Made by a program: the position numbers and the translations under genes
IMG/VR virus record: IMGVR_UViG_3300024346_000225
Span: 1-36,904 of that record
Direction: 5' to 3' (one strand)
Source of the DNA: a virus
Length of the DNA: 36,904 nucleotides
The notes under the pieces: generated by a model
Told to the model about the DNA's origin: nothing
Databases searched by the model: none
The model's input: the letters and a program-made list of their open reading frames with translations, nothing else
Part shown: piece by piece, positions 36,677 to 36,904 of the stretch
Layout of the letters: each line of letters begins with the position of its first letter
How positions within the stretch are numbered: position 1 is the first letter of the stretch

Positions 36677-36904
36677 ATGAAAAAATGCAGGTCATGCAAG
36701 GGGTGCTTGTGGGTTACAGAAAGATTGGATGGGTGCAGTCTTGGATTTGAGGTTCTAAGGGGTGAGACGATTAACCACCCTAATATACCGGCTTTCGAGT
36801 GTCATAAAATGACGACATACAGGGAACATAGTGCGGCGTTGATGCGCGATGATGCAAGATCTTTAAAGCGTGATGCTGATATTCAGAATATACAAAGGCG
36901 GGTG
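36677..36904 (+). CDS. Hypothetical zinc-type protein, N-terminal part (gene crosses the contig join)
   Basis: The N-terminal 76 codons of a 79-residue protein completed at 158-169. ATG 36677 follows GGGGTGAGTG. The start KKCRSCKGCLWVTERLDGCSL has C-x2-C-x2-C plus a fourth cysteine, and a fifth is in FECHKM; it may bind zinc. The rest is basic and helical (SAALMRDDARSLKRDADI). No family is recognised. Confidence 0.75.
   Translation, partial: MKKCRSCKGCLWVTERLDGCSLGFEVLRGETINHPNIPAFECHKMTTYREHSAALMRDDARSLKRDADIQNIQRRV
36748..36904. repeat. Right copy of 157-bp terminal repeat
   Basis: It matches bases 1-157 except at 36769 and 36892, both silent in the spanning gene. See the left copy. Confidence 0.95.

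Noticed and set aside
1-36904. Integrase, CI-type repressor or attachment site
   Set aside because: None of the frames shows tyrosine or serine recombinase motifs, and no HTH protein has a LexA-type C-terminal domain.
1-36904. CRISPR array or diversity-generating retroelement
   Set aside because: No regularly spaced identical repeats and no reverse transcriptase were seen; the fibre protein's repeats are protein-level and imperfect.

Overview
The window is an essentially complete genome of a tailed phage with a P22-type (short-tailed, podovirus) virion. Its first and last 157 bases are the same sequence apart from two synonymous differences, and one gene runs across the join, so the unit genome is about 36,747 bp and is circular or circularly permuted. 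The virion genes follow the P22/Sf6 order: TerS, TerL, portal, scaffold, coat, gp4, gp10, gp14-like, gp7, gp20 and gp16-like ejection proteins, tailspike. The small terminase is Sf6-like, which suggests headful packaging. Moderate AT richness, NinG and NinX homologues and the style of the small phage proteins suggest a gammaproteobacterial host, perhaps a marine one; this is inference. No integrase or clear CI-type repressor is visible, so a strictly lytic life is likely but not proven.

Layout. (1) 36010 through the join to 4649: rightward cluster of small early genes, including a ribbon-helix-helix protein, a DUF551-like protein, a NinB-like protein, a DUF6378-like protein, NinG/Rap and an XRE-type HTH protein. 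(2) 4650-4958: non-coding, with a run of hairpins, a tRNA-like element ending in CCA and a good sigma70-type promoter. (3) 4959-24648: rightward late region, with a repeat fibre protein, packaging, head, neck, ejection proteins, a two-gene tailspike and a lysis cassette (membrane proteins, M15 endolysin, 3TM holin). (4) 24653-29552: the only leftward block, with small accessory genes, a MazG-like protein, an HNH endonuclease with its own promoter, SSB, RecT, a coiled-coil protein and an HTH regulator. (5) 29553-29719: divergent promoter region with two nearly identical 29-bp promoters and an operator-like palindrome. (6) 29720-32619: rightward small early genes, including another HTH protein and NinX. 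(7) 32620-33192: about 570 bp without genes, holding a candidate small RNA with its own promoter and terminator and a second structured segment that may be the origin. (8) 33193-35910: replication genes (SF2 helicase with zinc motif, zinc-binding TOPRIM primase).

How it works together. The divergent region probably drives recombination and accessory genes leftward and early genes rightward. Helicase and primase handle replication, RecT plus SSB and NinG handle recombination that can supply concatemers for headful packaging, and the late promoter near 4904 drives virion and lysis genes. The most unusual features are non-coding: the candidate small RNA (32664-32804) with a pseudoknot-capable fold, tandem covarying hairpins before the scaffold gene, the hairpin-rich tRNA-like region, and a phage-specific promoter/leader motif found at several operons.
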